Shown one piece after another: positions 6,267-13,882 of a stretch of 23,139 nucleotides of DNA (its first letter is position 1; every line of letters begins with the position of its first letter). This DNA comes from Mageeibacillus sp. UBA5770 (lineage in GTDB: Bacteria > Bacillota_A > Clostridia > Saccharofermentanales > Saccharofermentanaceae): assembly GCA_002418705.1 (NCBI GenBank), contig DIEQ01000029.1:21428-44566 (forward strand). The letters are read 5' to 3'. The position numbers and the translations under genes were made by a program. The notes beneath the pieces are model-generated. The model ran no database searches. It was not told where the DNA came from and was given only the letters and a program-made list of their open reading frames with translations.

Positions 6267-8004
6267 AAGCGAGCACCTCCTCTCCGAGCTGGGAAACGGC
6301 TATGCTTCGGTAAATCTCGCTGCTGCACAGTAATTCTTCATGTGTTCCTTCTGCGGCGACTCTGCCGAAATCAAGCACAATAATCTTATCTGCGTCCATG
6401 ACAGCAGAAATTCGCTGAGCGATGATGATAACTGTCCGTTCTTTCATGCGGTCTGCAAGTGCGGCCCGCAGATTCGACTCGGTCCGCAGATCCACGGCAC
6501 TTGTCGAGTCGTCGAGAATGAGTATCTCCGGGTCCTGAAGCAGCGTGCGGGCCAGTGACAGCCGCTGTTTCTGTCCTCCCGAAAAATTGCGGCCGCGCTG
6601 TTCCGCCGGGCTGCTGTATTTTTGAACAAGTGTACTGATAAATTCTGTTGCCTGGGCATCGGATGCAGCACCATCGAGCTCTGCTTCCGATGCATTCTCT
6701 TTGCCGAAGGTCAGATTGCTTGCGATTGTTCCGGAGAAAAGCAGGCTGTCCTGCATGACAATCCCGATTTTTCTGCGCAGCTCATGAAGACTGACCTGCC
6801 GGATATCGACGCCTCCTATGAGGACTTGTCCGTCCGATACATCGTAAAGTCTCGGAATCAGGCTGATAAGGGAACTTTTACCGGAGCCTGTCGCTCCGAT
6901 AATTCCCACGGTATTCCCCTGCTTCATGGTAAAGGAAATATTCTTAAGTACAAAATCCCCGCTTTCATCGTATCGGAAACTGACGTTCCTGAATTCGACA
7001 TCATAGTTTGCAGGAGAAATTGGTTCCCGGGGCTCCGTTATGGACGGTTCTATGTCCAGGACTTCGTTTATCCGCACGGAGGATGCCTGTGCGCGCGACA
7101 CATTGATTATCAGATTGACGCCCATAACAAGGGAGTTTGTGATCTGCACGAGATAGTTGATGAAGGCCATTATTTTACCTGTTTCCAGGCTCCCGGTCTG
7201 AACCATATTGCCGCCGAACCACAGTACGGCCACGACGCTGATATTCATCACAAGCGTCACAACCGGCATTAAGAGGAATGTCACATTCTGTGCCCGGATG
7301 CTCTTACCGGTTAACGCATCATTGGCTTCTTTAAATCTTTCAGACTCTCTTTGTTCCAGGGAAAATGATTTTACAACTCTCACACCGAGCAGGTTTTCGC
7401 GCATTACGGTATTCACTTTGTCGAGGCGTTCCTGGACCTGTGAAAATAGCGGGACTGATTTTTGAAGAACAAGAATGATGCTCGTTACAACAATCGGGAG
7501 CAGGATACAAAAAAGCAGTGCGAGTTTTGCATTTAAAAGAAAGGACATCACGATCCCCCCGAGGGTGATCAGGGGAGCACGGACCATGATACGCAGCATC
7601 ATCAGCATCATGCTCTGCATCTGCATGACGTCGTTGGTCAGGCGCGTGACAAGGGAGGAGGTCTTGAAGTGATCAATCTCGGCAAAGGACAGGCTCTGGA
7701 TTTTGTCGAAAAGCCCCTGCCTCATCTGCCCGCTCATATTAACGGCCGCTAATCCGGCGGCAAGCGAACATAAAGCGCCTCCGATGAATCCGATTATGGC
7801 ATACACGATCATCTGCAAGCCTGTATGAAGGACATAATTCATATCCCTGTTGGCTACGCCTATATCGATAATATCGGACATCAGGGTCGGCTGCTGCAGA
7901 TCCATAAACACTTCTAAAAGCATCATGAGCGGTGCGATAACCGCAAAGATTCGGGCTGATCCTTTTACGTATTTCAAAACGAGCTTAAACATCGCTTTTC
8001 TCAT
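6253..8004 (-). CDS. ABC exporter half-transporter, degenerate ATP site
   Basis: A 583-residue membrane-ATPase fusion. Walker A is GATGSGKSS at residues 370-378 and the signature FSGGQKQRLSLAR is intact. The Walker B end reads LILDDSTSAVD near residue 497, so the catalytic Glu is replaced by Asp, and the switch His is replaced by Gln in IAQRISA. This double change marks the degenerate-site subunit of heterodimeric exporters; TM287 shows the same pattern. It pairs with the canonical subunit encoded immediately downstream with a 14-nt overlap. The start is ambiguous between ATG 8004 (GGAG almost touching) and ATG 7992. Both follow the MATE gene by about 60 nt, so all three probably form one export operon. 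Confidence 0.93.
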   Translation of the reverse strand: MRKAMFKLVLKYVKGSARIFAVIAPLMMLLEVFMDLQQPTLMSDIIDIGVANRDMNYVLHTGLQMIVYAIIGFIGGALCSLAAGLAAVNMSGQMRQGLFDKIQSLSFAEIDHFKTSSLVTRLTNDVMQMQSMMLMMLRIMVRAPLITLGGIVMSFLLNAKLALLFCILLPIVVTSIILVLQKSVPLFSQVQERLDKVNTVMRENLLGVRVVKSFSLEQRESERFKEANDALTGKSIRAQNVTFLLMPVVTLVMNISVVAVLWFGGNMVQTGSLETGKIMAFINYLVQITNSLVMGVNLIINVSRAQASSVRINEVLDIEPSITEPREPISPANYDVEFRNVSFRYDESGDFVLKNISFTMKQGNTVGIIGATGSGKSSLISLIPRLYDVSDGQVLIGGVDIRQVSLHELRRKIGIVMQDSLLFSGTIASNLTFGKENASEAELDGAASDAQATEFISTLVQKYSSPAEQRGRNFSGGQKQRLSLARTLLQDPEILILDDSTSAVDLRTESNLRAALADRMKERTVIIIAQRISAVMDADKIIVLDFGRVAAEGTHEELLCSSEIYRSIAVSQLGEEVLAYAGC

Positions 8005-8060
8005 TCTCCGTTCTGTTATTATCCGTCATGTGGCCTTATGTGCCGTTGTGCAGGGGACTC

Positions 8061-9416
8061 TTACACAGATACCGGTCTGTCCGGCACATACTTGGTTGTC
8101 CATCTTCCGGATCGAAATCGCAGGACAAAGAATGCACTGCGGCAGACCCAGTCCATAATCATGGCAATCCAGACGCCGATCGCTCCATATCCGAGAACAA
8201 TACCCAGCAGATAGCTGAAGACAATCCGGAAGAACAGCATAGACCCGATCGATACGAACATCGTAAAGCGCACATCGCTGGCGGCTCTCAAGGCGTTGGG
8301 GAGTGTAAAGGATAAAGGCCACAGTATCATGGCAATGCCGTCATGAATAAGAACCAGAATGGTTGCGAGCCGTATCGTCTCCGGCGAAAGATCATATACC
8401 TTAAGGATAAGAGGCATAAATGCCAGAATGACAATGTTCAGACCAATTGTTGCCGCGTATGCAATTTTGAGAAGCTTTTTTACATAATATCTGACCTGGT
8501 CATAGTCGCCTGCGCCGATACAACGGCCAACGACGGTAATCATCGCCAGGCTTATCGCCTGTCCCGGAATACAGCCGAGGGAATCGAGATTGTTGGCAAC
8601 TGCATTTGCTGCGATCTGGACCGTTCCGAAAGTCGCAATGATGCTGACTACAAGTATGCGTCCAAGCTGGAACATACTGTTTTCAAGGCCGCTAGGTATT
8701 CCAATCTGCAGAATTTTGCGGATAGAACCGAAGTCGGGAATAAAATTCCTGCGTTTGACGTAGATATCGCGTTTGGGATTCACAATCATGAAAAGAAGAA
8801 TAAGTGCGCCGACCGTCCGCGAGACAAGCGGAGGAATGGAAACGCCCTCGACACCCATATGGAGCCCGAAAATGCAGATTGCGTTGCCTGCAATATTCAG
8901 GATGTTGATGATCAGGCCCGAAAACATCGGGACACGGGAGCTCCCCATTACACGAAACAAGGCTGCGCATGCATTATACAGACCGATACTCGGGTAGGAC
9001 AGCGCTGAAAATCCGAAGCAAATCATGGCGTTGCGCATAACATCATCGTCAATGTCACCGAAAAAAAGCCGGAGGATCTGTGCGCGAAAAACCAGGGAAA
9101 TAATCATAATAATAACAGAAAAAAGAACAGTGACCGTCAGGAGCTGGTTTGCCGAGATACAGGCTTTTTCGCGCTGGCGTGCCCCAAGATACTGGCTTGC
9201 GACAACAGCACCTCCTGTAGCCAGTGCAGCGAGAATGTTGATCAGAAGGACGTTAATCATATCTACCAGCGAAACGCTTGAAACAGCTGCAGCGCCTAGC
9301 GAAGATGCCATAATTGTATCGGCGATGCCGACCGTAATTGCGAGAACCTGCTCGATAATCAGCGGAATAATCAGACTTTTCAAATCACGGTTTGAAAATG
9401 CAATTTTGGTATCCAC
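8061..9416 (-). CDS. MATE family multidrug/sodium antiporter
   Basis: A 12-helix membrane protein, 451 residues from GTG 9416, normal for MATE exporters. The N-terminus carries LIIPLIIEQVLAITVGIADTIM and the first-repeat GGAVVASQYLGAR, and a matching second repeat begins IPSGLENSMFQLGRI. Members exchange drugs or cationic metabolites for H+ or Na+. I chose GTG 9416 because CGAGGATACGCCCGA lies upstream with correct spacing. An in-frame TTG at 9476 would add 20 polar residues but has no ribosome binding site, and a weak promoter (TTGCAA, 17 nt, TACTCT on the - strand) would place the RNA start almost on top of it. First gene of the export operon with the two ABC genes. Confidence 0.9.
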   Translation of the reverse strand: MDTKIAFSNRDLKSLIIPLIIEQVLAITVGIADTIMASSLGAAAVSSVSLVDMINVLLINILAALATGGAVVASQYLGARQREKACISANQLLTVTVLFSVIIMIISLVFRAQILRLFFGDIDDDVMRNAMICFGFSALSYPSIGLYNACAALFRVMGSSRVPMFSGLIINILNIAGNAICIFGLHMGVEGVSIPPLVSRTVGALILLFMIVNPKRDIYVKRRNFIPDFGSIRKILQIGIPSGLENSMFQLGRILVVSIIATFGTVQIAANAVANNLDSLGCIPGQAISLAMITVVGRCIGAGDYDQVRYYVKKLLKIAYAATIGLNIVILAFMPLILKVYDLSPETIRLATILVLIHDGIAMILWPLSFTLPNALRAASDVRFTMFVSIGSMLFFRIVFSYLLGIVLGYGAIGVWIAMIMDWVCRSAFFVLRFRSGRWTTKYVPDRPVSV

Positions 9417-9552
9417 TCGGGCGTATCCTCGTTTCGGGTCCTGAGACAGATTCTCAAGAGATCTTTCTGTTACCAAAAGAGTAAAGCAATATGCCTGTTA
9501 TTGCAATGTTTTTGAAGAATACAAAGGAGAAGGCCACGCAAGGAATTTATGT

Positions 9553-9558
9553 TAGAAT
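9553..9558 (+). promoter_or_regulatory. Possible extended -10 promoter facing the peptidase remnant
   Basis: TGTTAGAAT is an extended -10 (TG, one base, TAGAAT) about 95 nt before the ATG of the broken peptidase gene. No matching -35 is seen. It may be what remains of that gene's promoter and could also serve the gene at 10018. Confidence 0.3.
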
Positions 9559-9652
9559 GAAAGCTATAAACGGTCTGCCCGAAGCGCAAAATCTTCTATT
9601 TGTGCCCCGGCGGGATATGCCGCACGCAGACAAACAGCTGTTTGGAGGAAGA

Positions 9653-9944
9653 ATGAATCAGGCCATTATTGATATGTGGAAAGAAGACATAGACCAGCTG
9701 GCCCTCGAACTTCCCCAAAAGCATAAGAATCTGTTTTTCCAACTGCCGAAGGAGCATTTTAGAATATCTTGATCTCAGGAACTCAGGTCTTAAAATCCGT
9801 TATTCTACGGTGTATTATGATGTCATAGAAGATGAAAGCCAGATGTCGTTTTTCCCGGAGATAGAATGCAATGTAACTTTTGAAAACTACCGGAAGAATC
9901 GGGATGTATGTATGGAGTATGCGCTGGCTTTTCGCGGGGAGTAG
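9653..9944 (+). pseudogene. Remnant of an S41-like peptidase gene, internally deleted
   Basis: GGAGGAAGA followed by ATG 9653 starts an open frame of 39 residues, MNQAIIDMWKEDIDQLALEL then PQKHKNLFFQLPKEHF, which resembles the N-terminal end of Firmicutes S41 (tail-specific protease-like) proteins. It stops at 9770-9772. In another frame, from about 9759 to the stop at 9942-9944, the DNA encodes YLDLRNSGLKIRYSTVYYD, then SFFPEIECNVTFENYRKNRD. This resembles the C-terminal end of the same type of protein, where a 'YST.YF' strand and a final 'FFPDI...Y..G.D' segment occur. The ~250-300 residues that should lie between, holding the Ser-Lys catalytic site, are missing and the two ends are out of frame. 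This is therefore a decayed gene. Family assignment is by recalled pattern. Confidence 0.6.
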
Positions 9945-10017
9945 CCTTATGATCCGAAATCAGTGGTACGGAATCCTGGATGCAAAAGAAGAGCGGCCTT
10001 AAAAGGGGGTTCATCCG

Positions 10018-10761
10018 ATGTCTGAATATCTGACACAAATCATGGTCGAGAGTGATTCGATCGAAGACACGCTGGTTAAACTGAATAACTTAGTTCCCCG
10101 CGGCAAATATCTGCCGATTCAGTTTTACAAATCAGGGCAGGATACCTTCACGGTTCAGTCGGAAGCGGATACGGAGGAGGAGGCCTATATGCAGGCGGGT
10201 AAAAAGCTCCCGCCAAGGGCATCGATTATTTCGAAATATGTCAGCAGGCAGCCTCATCGAAGACTAGAGACCGTTGAAGCATCTGATGAGGCGGAAGCTG
10301 AATATCTCGGCAAAAAACATCTTAAAGGATCTGAGTTCATCAAATCCGTCGAAGTAAGCAGGGCTCCGAAACAAGGACTTTTCGGGATCGGGAAGCTGCC
10401 CGGCCAATATATCCTGCATATACGGCAGCGTGCTTTGGTTGTCGTCAATTATTCGGAAAGCGCCGTACTGATAGGATATTACGGTGATGCCTTTATAAAT
10501 GAGGTCATCAACGCAATGAAAGCCTGGTACAGGCTTTCGGCTGCTACCAGCACCTATTTCATGGCAAAAGGTAATATCTGCGATGACTGCAGACGGCCCG
10601 CGAAGGGACTGAATCTGCGCCCCGGACATCTATGCTGCGATAACTGTGTGAACATCGCCCTGGGAACGGCCGACTGGGAGACTGCACTCAAAGATATGAA
10701 TGCATATTTCGGCCCCGGGGTGCCTGAAAATATACTTGAAATGGTCAGAAACCACATATAA
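10018..10761 (+). CDS. Unrecognised protein with Jag-N-like patch and Cys cluster
   Basis: A 247-residue soluble protein I cannot assign. Residues ~85-135 (EAEAEYLGKKHLKGSEF and later APKQGLFGIGKLPGQY) recall the Jag-N domain, in which 'G.LGIG.KPA' follows an acidic helix; Jag proteins bind RNA. Residues 188-210 hold CDDC, a 14-residue spacer and CCDNC, compatible with one zinc knuckle. The N-terminal 80 residues look like a separate alpha/beta domain. AAAAGGGGGTTCATCCG precedes the ATG, giving a good ribosome binding site. It follows the peptidase remnant by 73 nt on the same strand, so it may have been that gene's operon partner. No signal peptide or membrane segment. Confidence 0.6.
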   Translation: MSEYLTQIMVESDSIEDTLVKLNNLVPRGKYLPIQFYKSGQDTFTVQSEADTEEEAYMQAGKKLPPRASIISKYVSRQPHRRLETVEASDEAEAEYLGKKHLKGSEFIKSVEVSRAPKQGLFGIGKLPGQYILHIRQRALVVVNYSESAVLIGYYGDAFINEVINAMKAWYRLSAATSTYFMAKGNICDDCRRPAKGLNLRPGHLCCDNCVNIALGTADWETALKDMNAYFGPGVPENILEMVRNHI

Positions 10762-10812
10762 GACTTTTTTAGAAAATATTTATTTATTTCGCGGATTCAC
10801 AAGAAAAATCCC

Positions 10813-10870
10813 TTGATTAATTGCGGCACTTTGATACAATAAAACTAGAAAAACTAAAATAGTTTTATTG
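10813..10870 (+). promoter_or_regulatory. tetR-galactosidase promoter with palindromic operator
   Basis: TTGATT (10813-10818), 16 nt, TACAAT (10835-10840) forms a sigma-A-type promoter. Overlapping the -10 and covering the expected RNA start is a perfect inverted repeat: CAATAAAACTA (10837-10847) and TAGTTTTATTG (10860-10870), separated by 12 nt. An additional AAACTA lies inside the spacer. This position and symmetry are what is expected for an operator bound by a dimeric repressor, most likely the TetR-type protein encoded right after it, giving autoregulation of the whole galactosidase operon. The same repeat could fold in RNA ahead of the ribosome binding site. Confidence 0.65.
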
Positions 10871-10885
10871 GTTTCGGAGGGTGAA

Positions 10886-11479
10886 ATGGATATAACCGAT
10901 CGGATATTCTACGGCGTTATCGAAGAGTTCAAAGAGAACGGCATTAAGTTCACCATGGATTCCCTCGCTTCAAGGCTTGGGATCAGCAAACGTACGCTTT
11001 ATGAGACCATTTCCTCAAAGACAGAAGTTCTCGAGATGGTCATCGACCGGACTTTCGCCGATGTGAAAAGACAGCAGAAAGAAATTTTTGATAATAGCGG
11101 CTTGTCCCTCACGGACAAGCTAAAGCGTCTCTTTACCATTGTCCCGTCCTATTCGGAGGTCATAGATTACCGTCGTGTCAATGAAATCCGGCGTGTATAT
11201 CCTCAGCTTTACCAGAAAATACATGATAATTTAAGCAGCGACTGGGAACGGACACTTGATCTGCTTGAAGAGGGCATGGAAGCAGGTGTCGTCAAGCGCA
11301 AGAATCTCGTCGTCCTTAAGGTACTTCTGCTTGAAATATTCGAAAAACTTCTGGACGGTTCATTTTTAATTCAAAACAATATCACCTACGAGATGGCTAT
11401 GAAAGAGACTCTGTACATCATCTTTGAAGGTATTCTCACGGATGAATGCAAAGGGGAGGCGCAGAATGATCACATATGA
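10886..11479 (+). CDS. TetR/AcrR family transcriptional regulator
   Basis: A 197-residue protein with an N-terminal TetR helix-turn-helix: residues ~18-45 read KFTMDSLASRLGISKRTLYE then TISSKTEVLE, matching the TetR core 'tm..IA...gvs..tlY.hF.sKe.L'. The rest is helical and would form the ligand-binding and dimer domain, with no recognisable ligand motif. The start is ATG 10886 after CGGAGGGTGAA; an in-frame TTG at 10868 lies within the operator and is unlikely. The stop overlaps the alpha-galactosidase start by 14 nt, so regulator and enzyme are translationally coupled. It probably represses its own operon through the inverted repeat at 10837-10870. Sugar operons are more usually run by LacI or AraC proteins, so a TetR regulator here is unusual. 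Confidence 0.87.
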   Translation: MDITDRIFYGVIEEFKENGIKFTMDSLASRLGISKRTLYETISSKTEVLEMVIDRTFADVKRQQKEIFDNSGLSLTDKLKRLFTIVPSYSEVIDYRRVNEIRRVYPQLYQKIHDNLSSDWERTLDLLEEGMEAGVVKRKNLVVLKVLLLEIFEKLLDGSFLIQNNITYEMAMKETLYIIFEGILTDECKGEAQNDHI

Positions 11480-13853
11480 GAACCGGGTATTCCATGCGCA
11501 GACAGACAACACTTCCTACCTGATCCGCCTTCATGAAGCGGGGTATCTTGAACAGCTTTATTACGGCAGCAAAATCCGCCTGGCCCCGTCATATGACGCT
11601 CTTTTCGAAAAGAATTCGACAGGATACGGGAACAGCACCGTTACACCGGGGGATACAATGCTTACCCTCGATAATCTTTGCATGGAATACTCTTTTGCCT
11701 CTACTGGAGATTACCGGCATGCGCCGCTGTCGCTGCAGCTGCCGGATTATGGTTTTTCCAATGATTTTCGCTATGAGAGCCATAAAATCTATGACGGCAC
11801 ATATGAAGAGAATCATCTGACAAAGATGCCGTATGCCAGGGCAAATACAGGTGAAGGAAAGAAAGAAATTTCGACCCTCGACATTACGCTTAAGGACAGC
11901 GTGTTTCCTGTCCGTTTACACCTGATATATACTTTTTTCGAAAAAAGCGATGTGATCACAAGGCGTGTCAAGATCAGCAATGACAGTCAGGAAACAATTC
12001 AGATATCCAAAGTAATGAGCATGATGCTTGATCTCCCGGATAAAGATTATACTTTCCATACTTTTGACGGGCTCTGGGCAAAAGAGCGCCGCGAAAATAG
12101 AAAGAAGCTTGTTTCGGGCCTGTATGTCAATGACTCGACCACAGGCAGCAGTTCAAACCGCCACAACCCCTTTATCATGCTATCAAAAGAAAACAGTACG
12201 GATAACCTCGGCGAATGCATCGGGCTCAACCTGATATATTCCGGCAATCATTATGAAGCGGCTGAAGTGTCCGGATACGGCAAAGTCCGGATCATGACGG
12301 GAATTAATCCGTTCCAATTTGCATGGACTCTTGGAAAAGACGATGCCTTTTACACCCCCGAAGCGGTCCTGTCCTTCAGCGCACTAGGAGAGAACGGCTT
12401 GTCACACAACATGCACGCCTTTGTCACACGGCACATTGTATCCCCGGAATGGGCAAACAGGGAAAGGCCGGTCCTGATTAATAACTGGGAGGCGACGTAC
12501 TTTGATTTCACTGACGGAAAACTCCTTGATATCGCCAGGGAAGCCAGGGCTCTCGGTATGGAGATGCTTGTGCTTGACGACGGCTGGTTCGGGAACCGTT
12601 CAGACGATACGTCCTCACTCGGCGACTGGAAAGTAAACGAAAAAAAGCTCGGCGGCTCTCTGCGCAGACTTGCTGAAAAAATCAACAAACAAAACCTGAA
12701 GTTCGGACTTTGGTTCGAGCCGGAAATGATCAGCGAGAAGAGCAATCTTTATCTCAGCCATCCTGACTGGGCAGTGAAGATCCCCGCCCGCCCGGCTTAT
12801 ATGGGACGCAATCAGTTTGTCCTCGATCTCACGCGGAGCGATGTCCGTGATTATATCGTCACCGCTGTTAGCGACACGCTTTTAAGTGCACCGGTTGAAT
12901 ACGTCAAGTGGGATATGAACCGCCACCTGTCCGATGCTTTCTCGGCAAATCTCGGACAGCGGCAGGGCGAGTTTTTTCATCGTTACATCGAAGGTGTATA
13001 TGAAGTGATGAACCGGATAACGGGCGCTTTTCCCAATGTTCTTTTTGAAAGCTGCTCGGCAGGCGGCAACCGCTTTGACTTAGGGATGCTGTGCTATATG
13101 CCGCAGGTCTGGACATCGGACGATACGGATGCAAACGAACGGACATATATACAGAGGGGGACTTCATTTGGATATCCGCTGTCGGCAATGGCAGCACATG
13201 TCAGTGCCGTACCGAACCACCAGACGCTCAGGAACACCTCGCTCGAGACACGGTTTAATATTGCAAGTTTCGGAGTCCTCGGATATGAGATTGACATTAC
13301 AAAGCTTACAAAGTCTGAAAAAAAGGTAATTTCGGAGCAGATTGCTTTCTATAGGACGTACCGCACCCTGTTCCAGTTCGGAACATTTTCCCGTATAAAG
13401 TCAGATGAGAATCACGTGATCTGGCAGGTTGTATCCCCGGATAAAAAGGAAGCGGCTGTTCTTTTCTACCAGCGGTCAGGCATGCCCAACCCCGACAGCG
13501 ATATCCTCAAAGTCTCGGGGCTGCTTGCGGATCAGATATATGAAGTGTCGCCCAGAAAGCAATATATATCCATCAGGCAGTTCGGCAGCCTTGTGAACCA
13601 GGTATCCCCCGTCCAGATTACGGATGAAGGCATCCTTCAGTCCGTCATCAACAAGGTCTATATGCTTGAAAGTGAAAAAGAGTCGTACCGGGCTTACGGA
13701 GACCTTCTGATGAACGCGGGAATCAAATTGAGCCAGCAGTTCGGCGGTGTAGGTTATAACGACCGGACGAGGGTTATGGGGGATTTCGGATCGCGGCTTT
13801 ACATTATCAAAAGCGTCGAAAATTCTGGAAATCCTGAACAGGATAGCAATTAA
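11466..13853 (+). CDS. GH36 alpha-galactosidase
   Basis: A 795-residue enzyme of full length for the bacterial GH36 alpha-galactosidases (AgaA/MelA type, ~730-800 residues). An N-terminal beta-sandwich domain is followed by a (beta/alpha)8 barrel. Landmarks are DDGWFGNRSDDTSSLGDW, GLWFEPEMIS, YVKWDMNR with the nucleophile Asp483, ESCSAGGNRFDLGML, and WTSDDTD at 549-555 containing the acid/base Asp. It removes terminal alpha-1,6-linked galactose from melibiose, raffinose-type sugars or similar glycosides. There is no signal peptide, so it works in the cytoplasm after uptake, probably via the symporter at 15364. GGGGAGGCGCAGA precedes ATG 11466, which lies inside the end of the tetR gene. An upstream in-frame ATG at 11424 is unlikely. 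Confidence 0.95.
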   Translation: MITYENRVFHAQTDNTSYLIRLHEAGYLEQLYYGSKIRLAPSYDALFEKNSTGYGNSTVTPGDTMLTLDNLCMEYSFASTGDYRHAPLSLQLPDYGFSNDFRYESHKIYDGTYEENHLTKMPYARANTGEGKKEISTLDITLKDSVFPVRLHLIYTFFEKSDVITRRVKISNDSQETIQISKVMSMMLDLPDKDYTFHTFDGLWAKERRENRKKLVSGLYVNDSTTGSSSNRHNPFIMLSKENSTDNLGECIGLNLIYSGNHYEAAEVSGYGKVRIMTGINPFQFAWTLGKDDAFYTPEAVLSFSALGENGLSHNMHAFVTRHIVSPEWANRERPVLINNWEATYFDFTDGKLLDIAREARALGMEMLVLDDGWFGNRSDDTSSLGDWKVNEKKLGGSLRRLAEKINKQNLKFGLWFEPEMISEKSNLYLSHPDWAVKIPARPAYMGRNQFVLDLTRSDVRDYIVTAVSDTLLSAPVEYVKWDMNRHLSDAFSANLGQRQGEFFHRYIEGVYEVMNRITGAFPNVLFESCSAGGNRFDLGMLCYMPQVWTSDDTDANERTYIQRGTSFGYPLSAMAAHVSAVPNHQTLRNTSLETRFNIASFGVLGYEIDITKLTKSEKKVISEQIAFYRTYRTLFQFGTFSRIKSDENHVIWQVVSPDKKEAAVLFYQRSGMPNPDSDILKVSGLLADQIYEVSPRKQYISIRQFGSLVNQVSPVQITDEGILQSVINKVYMLESEKESYRAYGDLLMNAGIKLSQQFGGVGYNDRTRVMGDFGSRLYIIKSVENSGNPEQDSN

Positions 13854-13882
13854 CTTTAAATATACCGCGAAAGGAACATGCA

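Noticed and set aside
6622..7272. 216-codon open frame on the + strand
   Set aside because: Antisense to the degenerate-site ABC subunit; the opposite frame has all ABC motifs.
8343..9008. 221-codon open frame on the + strand
   Set aside because: Antisense to the MATE gene; low-quality composition with many Cys, His and Asn.
9417..9476. TTG 9476 as the MATE start
   Set aside because: No ribosome binding site, and a possible -10 box ends about 6 nt before it; GTG 9416 is better supported.
9491..9652. Upstream extension of the peptidase-remnant frame
   Set aside because: Its translation has no family resemblance, and a clear GGAGGAAGA plus ATG occurs at 9653; the stretch more likely holds divergent promoters.
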